A DNA stretch of 64,000 nucleotides from Neostapfia colusana (GCA_030760725.1 JASWHV010000009.1:108139854-108203853); one strand, 5' to 3'. Positions 22,654 through 34,999 are shown, counted from the stretch's first letter. The notes: generated by a model not told the origin, from the sequence alone. Translations and numbers: made by a program.

Positions 22654-24128
22654 TGTAAGGATCGAAACGCCCAAGAGGGGGGGTGAATTGGACTTTTTAA
22701 AATTTTTGAGCAATTTAAAACTTAATGGTTAAAGCCCAATTCCCTATGCGAACTAACTACGCAAGCAGGAGTGTTAAGTGCGGAATGGTAAATGCGTAAT
22801 AGTAAGGGGGGTGAGGAGAGATATGCAAACTCCCGCGGAGACTCGGAGACACGGCGATTTTTCCCGTGGTTCGGTAAGATCACAAAAATCTACCTACGTC
22901 CACGTTGTGGCACCCACCAAAGGGTATAGCCACTCCCAAGTCACCAAGACAAGGGAATCCACTATCTTTCTCCGTTCGCCTTCTCCGGCAAGGTGGAGCT
23001 CAAGCCTTGTACAATGGTGATCCTCCGGGCTTCCACACACACCTTGGTAAGCTCCGGAGCGATCTCTTCTTCCTCCAACGTTTACAAGTTGAGAGAAATC
23101 ACCAAGACACTCTCTATCACTAGCCTAGAGATCCCAATCACCAAGAATGGACGCACACAAGCTTCTCTCTAGCTAGATATAACCTATAGTTGAAGTACAA
23201 GAGGTTTTGAAGTGTGGAAGTGGTAGCTCTTGGTCTTGAATGCTTGAGAATGTGTAGTGAGGCTCTTGAGATCAAGACTTGTCGAAATGGCCGGTTGGAG
23301 GGGTATTTATAGCCAGCCCACACGAGATAGCCGTTGGAAAAGTGGGCAGACTTTTTCAGTGAACATCGGATCCTCCGATGCACCCCTTTATATGAGCATC
23401 GGTCGAATTCCAAATTAGCTGATGTCACGTGTCAGATGTGACCGTTGGATATAACCGTTGGATCTTTTAATCGACCGATGTTACTTCAATTTATCATCGG
23501 ATGATCCGGTGAGTTGATCTTCAGAATTGGGTCAGAAATATTGTCTCTGTTGAATTTGACCGATGTACACTTACTTCATCATCGGATGATCCGGTGTGTA
23601 CTTCTTCAGAATAACTCAGATATCATCCTTCGGGTGAAATCAACCGATGTGCCAGTTCCTTCACATCGGATGATCCGGTGTGTACTGGGCTCTGAGGTCT
23701 TCTTCTTCTGCCAACTCAAACTTGACCGATGTAGTCATTTTGCAAGACATCGGATGATCCGGTGAGTGCAACTTGTTTGCTTCGAGTTGTTTTGAGTTGA
23801 TCTTTTGGAATCTTCTTGAGTGACCTCTTTGACATTTGTTTGTAATGGTATTATGATGAAGTGTAAGCTTCTTGTGTTGCCAATTTTGATAGAATAGAGT
23901 CGTTGTATGAGTTCTTTATTTAGTTTTCATGAGTATCGAATAACCCCTTAGAATAGATCGTTGAGGGGTCTCCATTTGTATCCAATGAGCAGTAGATGGT
24001 GTGAATAGATAGTTCATCAACGTTTGATATGATATACGTGAAACCTCGCATCCACAAACTCATTAGTAATAGCGAACGGTTGTCATTAATCACCGAAACC
24101 ATACCTCACGGGGGCCTAGATGCTTTCA
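22654..24128 (-). repeat. 5' LTR of SIRE-1
   Basis: Same length and ends as the LTR at 12028-13502, with only scattered substitutions. TATAAATA lies at 23311-23304 on the minus strand and the CATCGGATGATCCGGTG array at 23364-23766. Confidence 0.95.
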
Positions 24129-24209
24129 AAAAGTAAATCTGTTAAGCTTGTTACTTCATAGAATTATTACTACTGTTCTACTCATTAGTTGTTATATATT
24201 TCATTGCAG

Positions 24210-24404
24210 CACGCGAAGAATGTTTACCAAGAATGGCCTGTTTGTAGAAGTATTCCTGATGGAGGAGCCGACAAGATTGCGAGTGAACTATGTCAATTCA
24301 TGCGTCGCGAAATCTTCCACCGAAGAGGGCTGTACTTCGATAAGGACGGTGTAATAGCTGATGTGCCAAAACTTTGCCATTATGACAATAGAAACATCTT
24401 TTAG
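24210..24404 (+). pseudogene. CACTA B second gene, last exon (C48 protease C-terminus)
   Basis: After the TTCATTGCAG acceptor at 24200-24209 the frame reads AKNVYQEWPVCRSIPD and then ELCQFMRREIFHRRGLYFD before a TAG. This continues the CGYYVCEHLRTACEYRVN exon that ends at 11913 and is the usual C-terminus of Ulp1-like CACTA second genes. The 12.3-kb intron between them is SIRE-1 plus about 200 bases of original intron. The exon itself is open. Confidence 0.75.
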
Positions 24405-24469
24405 TGAAACTTGTAAACTATGATGACTTTTGGTGTAACAAACTAAGAGACCACTTCTGTATAACCTGT

Positions 24470-25397
24470 TGAAAGTGCATCTAGGTAATCCCCGTGGGTT
24501 TTGGTTGATTGATGACGATAATTAAGATACTAATAAGTTTTTACTGAGTATGAGCACAGGTGTTTATCAAAGAAATGGATATGTAGTCTCTCAAGAAGCA
24601 AAAGGAAAATAAGAAGACTTGAAAGAGTAGAAAATAGAATTTTCTATTAATTTTTACATTTTCTAGTTGTGTACAGGGTCTTCTCTTTTAGAGTGCTTGA
24701 GAATCATTAGAGAGCTCAAACTAACATTAGAAAGTTAGAATCGTGAGACGAAGTAGTCATAGGTATTGGTGAAAAAGGAAGACCGGACTTAAGGAGTGTG
24801 TGGTTTTGTGAGAGGAAAGACGTGGTGATCAACGTTTGAGCTCTCGGTTTAATTCTCTTGCACTCTGATTAATAATTTGAGTTCTTGATTGTTGTATTTT
24901 GTTTCCTAGAACTGCTAGTTGGTATAGGGAGCCTCAAGTTGTGAGTAGCTCCTAAGAGCATTGTATTCACATTTGATTGATAGTGGAAGAGCCTGGGCTT
25001 GATCTTGGTGATCGCTCGGTGAGGGAAGGGTTGGAAGAGACCCGGTCCTTGGTGGACTCCTCAACGAGGACGTAGATTCCTGTGTGGAATCGAACCTCGA
25101 GATAAATCGTGTCTCTTGGTTCCTTTACTTTCTCACTCGTCACTAGAATTACTTGTTAAGCTTTCATTTTGTTAACACCCGTGAAGTGTTCTATCATCTC
25201 GCAATCTAATCATTCACAAGTAATTAGTGATATTATTTGACTACCATATATCTTCCGCTCAACCAAACTTAAAAGAAAACCTAAAATGCAATTTTATACT
25301 TAGACCGGACTAGTCCGGCCTCCTTCAAGTTTAATCCGCTGTTTGCAATAGTTTCAGGTTTTATTAGCCTATTCACCCTCCCTCTAGGCAACTTTAA
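24470..25397 (+). repeat. 5' LTR of SIRE-2, internally deleted
   Basis: Compared with the 3' LTR it jumps at 24790 from GACCGGACTT to AAGGAGTGTG; the missing part corresponds to about 35321-36082 and holds the palindromic array and the TATA box. A further 25-30 bases are missing near the right end. The terminal CA is AA here. It is probably promoterless. Confidence 0.9.
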
Positions 25398-25399
25398 AT

Positions 25400-25411
25400 T
25401 GGTATCAGAGT
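25400..25411 (+). other. Primer-binding site of SIRE-2 (initiator tRNA-Met)
   Basis: TGGTATCAGAGT follows the 5' LTR after two bases. It matches the tRNA-iMet site used by SIRE-1 except for the final base. Confidence 0.88.
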
Positions 25412-25448
25412 CTAACTCTCCGCAAAAGCTTAACAGCTTGGAGAGGAG

Positions 25449-27811
25449 ATGGGGGACAAGGCCAATAGCCAAATTGATCTCATCAAGGGAAAAGTAGCAA
25501 GTACGAGCAACTTTGAAGAACAAGGTTCTAACCCGCCTCCAGCAGTTACTCCTCCACAAGACGTTTCAAGCTCAGAAGAAGATGAAGAAGTTCTTCGTCT
25601 CATGGCACTCCTCAAAAAGAAGAAGGAGGAGGCTAAAAAAAGAAGGATAAGTTGGAGAAGAAACTCAAGAGTAGTCAACAAGACTACTCGCGATATCCTT
25701 TTAATTATGAACGTCTAAATTCTCACTCTAATTATTTATCAATTCCTCTAGGCAAACCACCTCACTTTGATGGAACTAACTACAAAATATGGAAACACAA
25801 CATGAAGTTGCATCTAATTTCCTTGAATCCAAGTCTTTGGCATGTGGTGTGTACAGGTATAGATATCCCCGAAGACGGGGATGAACTCACCCAAGAACAA
25901 GAACAACAAATCCATCGCAATGCACAAGCGGTGGCCGTGCTCAACTCATCTCTAAGCATTGAAGAATTCAACAAGGTAGATGGGTTGGAGCTCGCCAAAG
26001 ATATTTGGGACACCCTCAAGATCGCACATGAAGGAAACCGATCTGTGAGGGAAGCCAAGATTGAGATGATAGAAGGAGAGCTTGGAAGGTTCGCCATGGA
26101 AGAAGGCGAAACACCTCAAGAAATGTACAACTGACTCAAAACTCTTATCAACAAGAGTCGAGCGTACAGATGCAAGAAATGGAGTGATCATGAGATGGTC
26201 AAGAGAATGATAAGAGCATTTATGCCTCACAATGTGACCCTATGCACCTTAATCCGGGAAAGTCCAAACTTTCACTTGATGACTCCGGATGAAGTACTAG
26301 GGAAAATCATTAACCACGAGATGATGGACAAAGAAGCCCAACACGTCAACGACCTAGCAAAGATCACTTCATTCAAGAAGAAGGGCATTGCTCTTAAGGC
26401 CACATCCAAGTCCAAGACAAAAGAAACACAACTCACAAGTGAAGATGAAGAAAGTGATGATGAGAGCACGGACATGGATGATGAAGAAATGGCATTCTTC
26501 ATCAAAAGATTCAAAAGGTTGATGAGGAGAAGCCATCACTATGAGAACAAGAGCAAGTACAAGGGCAAGTCAAGAACAAAGAAGACTTGCTCCAACTGTG
26601 GAGAACATGGGCATTTCATTGTGAACTACCCCCATAGCAAGGAAGATGACAAGAGAAAGAAGAAGGATGGGAATCCTCAAGATAAGAATTTCTACACAAA
26701 TAAGAAGACTTATGGAAAAGCCCACATCGGAGAAGAATGGGACTCAAACGAAGAATCCTCCTCCGAAGATGAAGAAAAAGTGGCAACCGTAGCCATCAAG
26801 AGGCCAACCATGAAGAAATCACTCTTGCCAAACAAGGGTGATTGGAAGAGCCCAAGTCACACATGCCTCATGGAAAAGGAAGGAAAGCGCAAGGTAATGT
26901 CTAAACCTTCCAAGTTACATATTGAAGATGATAGTGACTTTGATAGTAGTAGTGAAAACGAATTCATTTTTAAAGGATTAAACAAAAAGGCTATAGCTAA
27001 AATGAAAATGCTATCGGATGAAATATTTGAACAAGAAGAGCTTCTCAATCAACAAGAAGAATTGCTTATCCTTGAAAAGGAAAGAAACCTTGAGATTGAG
27101 AAGCTCCTTGAACTCGAGAGAGAGAAGAGTAGAGCACTTGAAAGCAAACTTACCATGAGCAAGGAGACTTGTGGTCACCTTAAAAGTGAGAATGTAGTAC
27201 TTCATGATGAACTTGTGAGTTTAACCAAAGCTCACAAAAATCTTGAAGCACAACTTGACTCACTTAAGTCGAGTGTCTCAACTAATTCATCCTCCAAAAA
27301 CTCTCTCTCAACAAGTATAGAGTCCAAAACTTGCGAATGTGCTAGCATTGTTTTAAACTTGAAAAATGAGCTCAAAGAAGCACAAAGCAAGAATACACAC
27401 AAAAGTGGAATATTTGATAAGGAGAAGATCAAATATGCACGTAATGCATACTCAATCACAAGATCTTCTTTCATCAAAGATGGACTTGGTTATACTAGGG
27501 GAGGAAAGCAAAACGCTAGAATCCTCAAAACAATAGCAAATGCGTAGCCTTTGTCAAAGAAAACTCAAAAACAAAATAAAAGTGACAACCTTGCATCTAC
27601 CTCACATGAAATTACCAAAAATGTAAAATCTATAGTATTTCATAATTTTGATGCATCTTATGTTCTTATGAAAAGTAAGTATGGTAGAGTTTTTGCAAAA
27701 TATGTTGGGCCACTCCACAAGAGTCCAAAAACTTGTGTGTGGGTGCCCAAATGCCTTGTAACTAACCTCAAAGGACCCAACCGAGTTTGGGTACCTAAGA
27801 CCAAAGTTTAA
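25449..27811 (+). pseudogene. SIRE-2 gag (broken; zinc knuckle lacks its last Cys)
   Basis: The frame begins MGDKANSQIDLIKGK at 25449, shifts near 25650, runs as a copia capsid region (PPHFDGTNYKIWKHNMKLHL, LEIAHEGN-like block, EGETPQEMYN) to a TGA at 26132, then continues in frame from about 26135 to a stop at 27545 and resumes to 27811. The CCHC knuckle at about 26590 reads CSNCGEHGHFIVNY: the fourth ligand is Tyr, a one-base change from TGC to TAC. A long coiled coil (about 27020-27270) and Lys/Glu-rich linkers match SIRE-1 gag. Not functional. Confidence 0.85.
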
Positions 27812-27817
27812 ATTGTT

Positions 27818-30800
27818 TTGCAGCCATACTCCTCCGGTGGTACCAAATGGGTGCTAGATAGTGGGTGCACTAACCATATGACCGGAGAGAGAAAAATGTT
27901 TGTCGAGTATGAAGAAAATGATGATCCAAGTGAAGGCATCTATTTCGGTGACAACAGCCAAGGAAGAGTACTCGGTATTGGTAAAATTGCAATCTCTTCT
28001 CAACACTTTATTTCACATGTTCTACATGTTGAATCACTAGATTATAACCTATTGTCCATATCTCAACTATGTGAGAAAGGTTATAATTGCTTGTTTACTA
28101 ACGAGGGTGTGACCATCTCTAGAAGAAGTGATAACTCAATTGCCTTTAAGGGTGTGTTAAAGGGGAAGCTTTACTTAGTGGACTTTTCCACAGAGAAAGC
28201 TCAACTTGACACATGCTTAATAGCAAAAACCAACATGGGATGGTTGTGGCATAGAAGACTAGCCCATGTTGGAATGAGGAACTTACAAAAACTTCTAAAT
28301 GGGGATCACATCCGTGGACTAAAATATGTTGTTTTTGAAAAAGATAGGCCATGTAGTGCGTGCCAAGCAGGAAAACAAATTGGAGCAGCTCATCCTGCCA
28401 AGAATGTGATGACGACAACAAGACCATTAGAGATGCTTCACATGGACCTCTTTGGCCCTGTCACCTATATAAGCATTGGCGGTAACAAGTATGGTCTAGT
28501 AATTGTTGATGATTATTCTCGTTTCACTTGGGTATTTTTCTTGCATGATAAAGGAAAAACTCAAGGTATCCTCAAGAAGTTCTTGAGGAGAGCTCAAAAC
28601 GAGTTTTTCTCAAAAATCAAGAAGATAAGGAGCGACAACGGTTTCGAATTCAAGAACACTCAAGTAGAAGAATATTTGGATGAAGAGGGCATCAAACACG
28701 AGTTTTCGGCCCCCTATACTCCCGAACAAAATGGGTGGTCGAAAGGAAGAACCAGACACTCATAGAGACAGCAAGAACCATGCTCGATGAATACAAGACC
28801 TCGGATCGATTTTGGGCGGAGGCGGTCAACACCGCTTGTCATGCTACAAACCGCCTCTACCTCCATCGACTTCTGAAGAAAACCCCATACGAGCTCCTAA
28901 CCGGTAACAAACCCAACATCTCTTACTTTCGAGTTTTTGGAAGTAAATGCTACATTCTCAATAAGAAGCCTAGGACTTTGAAGTTCGCTTCGAAATCCGA
29001 TGAATGTTTCCTACTTGGTTATGACTCAAACACCTACACTTATCGTGTCTTCAGCAAGACCTTTGGGTGTGTTGAAATTGCACGTGACGTGGTGTTTGAT
29101 GAAACTAATGGCTCCCAAGTGGAGCAAGTTGATCAATGTGTACTAGATGAAGAGGAAGCACCATGTGAAGCACTAAGAAGAATGGGACTTGAGAAGTCCA
29201 TCTCAAGAAAATGTAGGACAAGATGCTACAAGATCATCACAATTGACACCTCTCATCCAAGATCAAACTCAAGAACCCCAAGATCAAGACGGTCAATTTT
29301 AAGAAGGAGAAAATCGAAACCATGATGTTGATAAAGGGGGGGGGGGAGGAGGAGGAGGAGAAGAAGAAGAAGAAGAAGAAGAAGAAGAAGAAGAAGAAGA
29401 AGAAGAAAGAAGAAGAAGAAGAAGAAGAAGAAGAGAAGAAGAAGAAGAAGAAGAAGAAGAAGAAGAAGAAGAAGAAGAAGAAGAAGAAGAAGAAGAAGAA
29501 GAAGAAGAAGAAGAAGAAGAAGAAGAAGAAGAAGAAGAAGAAGAAGAAGAAGAAGAAGAAGAAGAAGAAGAAGAAGAAGAAGAAGAAGAAGAAGAAGAAG
29601 AAGAAGAAGAAGAAGAAGAAGAAGAAGAAGAAGAAGAAGAAGAAGAAGAAGAAGAAGAAGAAGAAGAAGAAGAAGAAGAAGAAGAAGAAGAAGAAGAAGA
29701 AGAAGAAGAAGAAGAAGAAGAAGAAGAAGAAGAAGAAGAAGAAGAAGAAGAAGAAGAAGAAGAAGAAGAAGAAGAAGAAGAAGAAGAAGAAGAAGAAGAA
29801 GAAGAAGAAGAAGAAGAAGAAGAAGAAGAAGAAGAAGAAGAAGAAGAAGAAGAAGAAGAAGAAGAAGAAGAAGAAGAAGAAGAAGAAGAAGAAGAAGAAG
29901 AAGAAGAAGAAGAAGAAGAAGAAGAAGAAGAAGAAGAAGAAGAAGAAGAAGAAGAAGAAGAAGAAGAAGAAGAAGAAGAAGAAGAAGAAGAAGAAGAAGA
30001 AGAAGAAGAAGAAGAAGAAGAAGAAGAAGAAGAAGAAGAAGAAGAAGAAGAAGAAGAAGAAGAAGAAGAAGAAGAAGAAGAAGAAGAAGAAGAAGAAGAA
30101 GAAGAAGAAGAAGAAGAAGAAGAAGAAGAAGAAGAAGAAGAAGAAGAAGAAGAATACCACTCAAGAAATCAAGTGCCTCACCCAAGGGTTCACCAAAGTA
30201 TTTAACGAAATCACCCCATTGACAACATCCTTGGAGACATCACAAAAGGGGTAACATCACTTTTGTGCACATTACTCCTTTGTGTCGTCCTTGGAACCAT
30301 TTAGGGTGGAAGATGCACTCAAAGATCCGGACTGGGTGATGGCCATGCAAGAGGAGTTGAACAACTTCACAAGAAACCAAGTATGGGAGCTAGTGAAAAG
30401 ACTAAATGCAAATGTGGTAGGCACCAAGTGGGTATTCCGCAACAAACAAGATGAACATGGAGTGGTGACAAGAAACAAGGCCCGACTTGTGGCAAAGGGA
30501 TATGCTCAAGTCGAAGGTTTGGATTTCGATGAAACCTCCGCTCCCATAGCTAGGCTTGAGTCCATTCGAATTCTATTAGCCTATGCTACTCACCATGATT
30601 TTAAACTCTATCAAATGGATGTGAAAAGTGCCTTCCTAAACAGTCCAATCAAGGAGGAGGTATACGTGGAGCAACCACCCAGCTTTGAAGATCAAGAATA
30701 TCCTAACTATGTGTTTAAATTGCATAAAGCTCTCTATGGCCTCTAATAAGCTCCTAGAGCTTGGTATGAGTGTCTTAGAGACTTTCTCATTGATAATGGC

Positions 30801-31826
30801 TTTAAGATAGGCAAGGCAGATTATACACTCTTCACAAAGAATGTAGATAATGATCTCTTTGTGTGCCAAATATATGTCGATGACATTATATTTGGTTCTA
30901 CTAACAAATCTTTTTTTGATGAGTTTAGTAAGATAATGACAGATAAGTTTGAGATGTCCATGATGGGAGAGTTGAAGTTCTTCCTAGGATTTCAAGTCAA
31001 GCAACTCAAGGAAGGCACGTTCATCAGTCGAACAAAGTACATACAAGACATACTCAAGAAGTTTGACATGGACAAAGCCAAACCCGTTAAGATGCCAATG
31101 GCAACAAACGGGCACCTTGACCTCAATGAAGATGGACCAAGCGTGGATCAAAAGGTATATCACTCTATGATTGGTTCATTGCTTTATCTTTGTGCATCTA
31201 GGCCCGATATCATGCTTAGTGTATGTTTGTGTGCAAGATTTCAAGCATCACCTAAAGAATGTCATTTAACAGCCGTTAAAAGGATCCTAAGATATCTAGT
31301 TCACATACCCAACCTAGGATTATGGTATCCAAAGGGATCTAAGTTTAATCTCATCGGATACTCCAATGCGGATTACGCCGGATGTAAAATAGATAGAAAA
31401 AGCACCTCAGGGACTTGTCAATTTTTGGGTAGGTCCCTAGTATCATGGTCATCCAAGAAACAAAACTCCATTGCTCTCTCCACAGCCGAGGCAGAATATG
31501 TTACAGCCAGAAGTTGTTGTGCTCAACTTCTTTGGATGCGACAAACTATAAGGGATTATGGTTACAATATGAACCACATTCCACTCCTATGTGACAATGA
31601 GAGTGCCATTAAGATATCCCATAATCCTGTTGAGCACTCTAGGACCAAACATATAGACATCCAACATCACTTTTTGAGAGATCATTCTATAAAGGGGGAC
31701 ATAGCTATCTCGCATGTAAGAACAAAAAAACAACTAGTCGATATTTTCACCAAACCACTAGATGAAAAACGATTTTGTGAACTTCGAAATGAGCTAAACA
31801 TCCTAGACTCTAGGAATGTGAGTTAA
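27818..31826 (+). pseudogene. SIRE-2 pol (broken by frameshift, stops and an AAG expansion)
   Basis: Domains in order: protease (KWVLDSGCTNHMTG), GAG-pre-integrase (GWLWHRRLAHVGM), integrase core (MLHMDLFGPVTY, VIVDDYSRFTWV, YTPEQNG), then after a lost base at about 28735 the rest of integrase to about 29230. The variable linker to the reverse transcriptase is taken over by an AAG tract. RT resumes at about 30255 (NVVGTKWVFRNKQ, LYQMDVKSAFLN), is cut by two adjacent TAA codons at 30745-30750 where the family has Lys-Gln, and continues with an intact YVDD box (IYVDDIIFGSTN at about 30870) into RNase H (SNADYAGCKIDRKSTSG, HSRTKHIDIQHHFLRD) to the stop at 31824. Confidence 0.9.
29335..30154 (+). 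repeat. Expanded (AAG)n microsatellite, about 0.8 kb
   Basis: A G-run (29336-29346) and a short GGA stretch lead into AAG repeats with two slips near 29406 and 29433, then an uninterrupted block from about 29435 to 30153, roughly 240 units. All purines are on the plus strand. It lies inside pol, between integrase and reverse transcriptase. The long poly-Lys, poly-Leu and poly-Phe frames across it are artefacts of the repeat. Confidence 0.97.
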
Positions 31827-31976
31827 AAAGTTATGCATTTGAATGATAACAAATAGAAGTCTTCAAAAATTTTCACAAATTTAAAAAATGTGCACGATTG
31901 TGAAAAACTTGTTCCTTCTCTAATTCTTCTCTCATATTATTTTTGTCTATATTGTGGTCATCATGTAATTGTGTGT

Positions 31977-31978
<2 letters not shown>

Positions 31979-32047
<69 letters not shown>
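31979..32047. repeat. (TA)n microsatellite
   Basis: About 33 perfect TA units, 150 bases after the pol stop of SIRE-2, in the spacer before ORF3. Confidence 0.97.
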
Positions 32048-32049
<2 letters not shown>

Positions 32050-32126
32050 ACCATATAGCAGGTGCAGGTAAATCCACCGCAAACAAAGGCAAAATTCTAA
32101 TATATAAGAATTTTTTCTTCAGACTT

Positions 32127-32795
32127 TAAGAGCCGGACTAGTCCGACCTAGAGGCCGGACAAGTCCGGGCATCCTAAGTAGTCCGAGATGCAGCGGATAA
32201 GTCCACAACAGACTAGTCCGCCCGGCGCCCGGACACGTCCACACTAGAGACTAGTCTGGACCTAGTCCGACAGACAAGACTAGTCCGGACTGAGGACCGG
32301 ACTAGTCCGGCCCCTGGAGACTTAACCTCCAAGGGTCGGGCTGACCCCTTCCCTCTCCCTCATTCACCTCCACTCCACTCCTCTCCTCCAAAACTCGCCC
32401 CCATTGGCGATTTTGGTGTCCTCCCTCAAATCCCTCGAAGGAATCGTCGATTCAAGGCTTGTGGAGTGCGTGGAACCCTTCTCCGACTATCTCCGCTCCT
32501 TCGATCCACGGATTTCATCAAATTTCTTAACTCTAAGGTACTTTTGACCTAGCCTTGACTTTTCACGAAAATCTTATTTCTAGGTCATACCTTTAGTACC
32601 TTAAGCCTTCTCTGATGTTCCTACACCATATTATTGCAATCCCTCATAGTATTGCGACTACTTCGTTGAATTAGTGATCAAATCACCTAAGTTAGGGTTT
32701 AAAACTCTAGAGTCCGAACTAGTCCGGACTCCAACCGGGCAAGTCCTGCCGGAGCGGACTAGTCCGCCTCTGGCCCGGACAAGTCTGGCTGATAC
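32127..32795. repeat. GGACTAGTCC motif arrays of SIRE-2 ahead of ORF3
   Basis: Two clusters (32127-32320 and 32708-32795) contain about fourteen copies of the palindrome GGACTAGTCC or close variants such as CCGGACAAGTCCGG. The same motif fills the 3' LTR array at 35312-35940. Between the clusters is a leader-like CT-rich stretch and GT/AG sites that could form introns; no coding sequence is evident there. Confidence 0.85.
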
Positions 32796-32878
32796 AGTCT
32801 TAGCCCCGAACTTTGGGGCTGTAAACTAGTTCAAACGCAATGCTCCATCAGCTAAGGTACTTCTTTTCTCACCAGATC

Positions 32879-34528
32879 ATGTCAGGACCCGGTGACAGTC
32901 CTCTTCCAAACCCCGAGGCCGAAGCGGCTCGCCAAGCCGCTTATCGTGCGGCAGCCGAGGCAGAGGCAGGAGAGGCCGCTGCAAGGGAGGCTCGGACAAA
33001 GAAGTGAGCTGACAGAGAAGCACAAGCCTCTCAGTCCGTTGATCCTCCAAGGAAGAAGATTCTAGTGACCCTGAAAGAAAAACAACATGTCGAGCCCCAA
33101 AAATCAACTCAAGACAAAGGAAAAGGCAAAGCAGTTGATCCTCCCAGAAAAAAGGCCTTGGCCAACAGGGGACTCGTTATTCGTGACAACCCTAGACGGG
33201 GAAGGGAGAATCCCCCATAAGGACCTATTGGGCCCCTTGAGAGAGCACCTCCTATGCCAAATCCAAACCGCCAACCCAATTTGGCGAGTGCAACCTTCAA
33301 AGAAAAAGGAGCTGACAAAGCCCGAAGGTTCAGAGAAGAGTAAGTTTACACGTATGAGAATTCCACACCAGACCCTCGCTTCTGGTGCGACTTCCATTGT
33401 GACTACTACCGGCTCGTCTATCTCCCAATGAAGGCACCGGTAGTCGATGCTTAGTGGGTGGACTGGCCGTACATGGCAAACAAGAGGCATCAAGCTTTTA
33501 ATGCAGTAATTGAAGCAACAGAACGCCATGGGATCAAGGATCTAATGGCTTTTCAATATGATTGGAACATATAGGTGATAGTCTAATTCTACACCACCTG
33601 CTACTTCCACACCTATGGAAACAGAAAAGTCACTTGGATGACAAATGGCGTGGCTTACTCAGTACTGTATGATGAATTTGCTCGAATCCTTGGACTTGGG
33701 GAGCACTTGAACTATGAGATCATAGTTCACAATGAGAGAACCTTGGGAAAGGATGACTTGGACTTCATGTATCATTCATATCTCTCCTATGAGGCATCCT
33801 CAACCCACAACATCAAACCCTTTTTTGGAGTGCTAAACAGAATCCTGAGGAACACTCTAGCTCCAAAAGATGGGGATGCGGGGATGATACAGGGGTATCT
33901 CAGAAACTTGTTGAAGTTGCTCAATGAAGAAGAAAGATTCAACGTCTTTGACTACATATACAATGATATCTTCAACATCTCCCACACCCCGAACAGGTCC
34001 TGTGGATATGCACCATACATCATGTGCATGATAGAAAAAGTCACAGGACTAGAATTTGCAAAGGATGTAAAGCACAGGAAGCTACGTCCTCAGATGCCTA
34101 CTCCCCTTCCTCGCCCTCCTACGTCTTTGGGCAGGAGCGATTCTGCAGCTCCATCCTCCTCATCTGGACCATCCGTCCCTCCACCATCGAGTGGCTCCAC
34201 TTGTGGGCTGCTCAAAATTTTCAAGGCCATATTCTCCTTGTGCCGGAAGGTGGAAGTTCGCATGCGGAAAATGAAGCAACGCCAAGAGAAGTATCTCAAG
34301 GCCATGTGTGACAAGATGGAGATACCTATGTCTCCACCGTCATGAGATGATGACGAAGTGACAGAATTTCCCACTCTCACCGAGGACGAGCTTGACTACT
34401 TTGGATCCTCCTGAGCTGCTCCTCCTACCTCCCACACTCATCAAGAGGATGACAATGAAGACAAAGATGAAGATGAGGACGAGGAGACTCAAAGTGACCA
34501 AGACGAAGATCAAGATGATAGCGATTAG
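32879..34528 (+). pseudogene. SIRE-2 ORF3 (putative plant transposon protein), several stops
   Basis: ATG 32879 opens an Ala/Glu-rich N-terminus (MSGPGDSPLPNPEAEAARQ) that meets TGA at 33005. The frame then continues through a basic segment and stops near 33220, 33450, 33570 and 34343. Between them are RHGIKDLMAFQYDWN, TWMTNGVAYSVLYDEFARIL and NVFDYIYNDIFN, which align in layout with the SIRE-1 ORF3 domain. The end is a strongly acidic Asp/Glu tail closing at 34528. Gene position and domain match SIRE-1; function unknown. Confidence 0.7.
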
Positions 34529-34981
34529 GTCTTTCTCTCTTTTCTTTCCCTTTTTGGTGCCTTGATGCCAAAGGGGGAGAGAATAAGGGGGAGTAGTCTA
34601 GTCGTAGTCTTTAGTTTTTAGTCTTGCTCTTTAAACACTCATTTTATGTTGGTTTGTAATAACTATACCACATTCTGCCACGTTATGTTATTTTGTAATA
34701 ACTATGCTATTTTATGTCTTCATATTATGCCATATTGAAATGTGTTTGCTCGTAAATGTTATATCTTTCTTAATGCGGTTAATGCTCATTTCAAAGATCA
34801 CACTTAGCCACCCCACCATAACACATGTATGTATGAAATTCCCATAGAACTCACTCTTCTGCATATTTTTCCTTGGCAATCCCTTGTGCACATATTTAGA
34901 GAGAGTGAATCATACACACATGTGTTATGAAAACAATCTACTATATCTATTTATTGAAAATCTTAATGAGTTGTCATCAAT

Positions 34982-34999
34982 CACCAAAAAGGGGGAGAT
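34982..34999 (+). other. Polypurine tract of SIRE-2
   Basis: CACCAAAAAGGGGGAGATT immediately precedes the 3' LTR, the same tract as in SIRE-1. Confidence 0.88.

Larger units (their letters stand above)
12028..24128 (-). mobile_element. SIRE-1: full-length Ty1-copia (SIRE/Maximus type) retrotransposon
   Basis: Two LTRs of equal length (1475 bp, offset 10626) start with TG and end with CA. The insertion is flanked by a perfect 5-bp target duplication, AAAAG, at 12023-12027 and 24129-24133. A tRNA-iMet primer site and a purine tract lie just inside the LTRs. Gene order on the minus strand is gag, pol (protease, integrase, reverse transcriptase, RNase H), then a third ORF, which with the 12.1-kb size marks the SIRE/Maximus lineage. 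The LTRs differ at roughly a dozen or so sites by eye, so the insertion is fairly young. It sits in an intron of the CACTA B second gene. One frameshift in pol and one stop in ORF3 are visible. Confidence 0.95.

Noticed and set aside
29237..30254. Very long poly-Lys, poly-Leu and poly-Phe reading frames
   Set aside because: They are translations of the AAG/CTT microsatellite and have no independent start context or domain.
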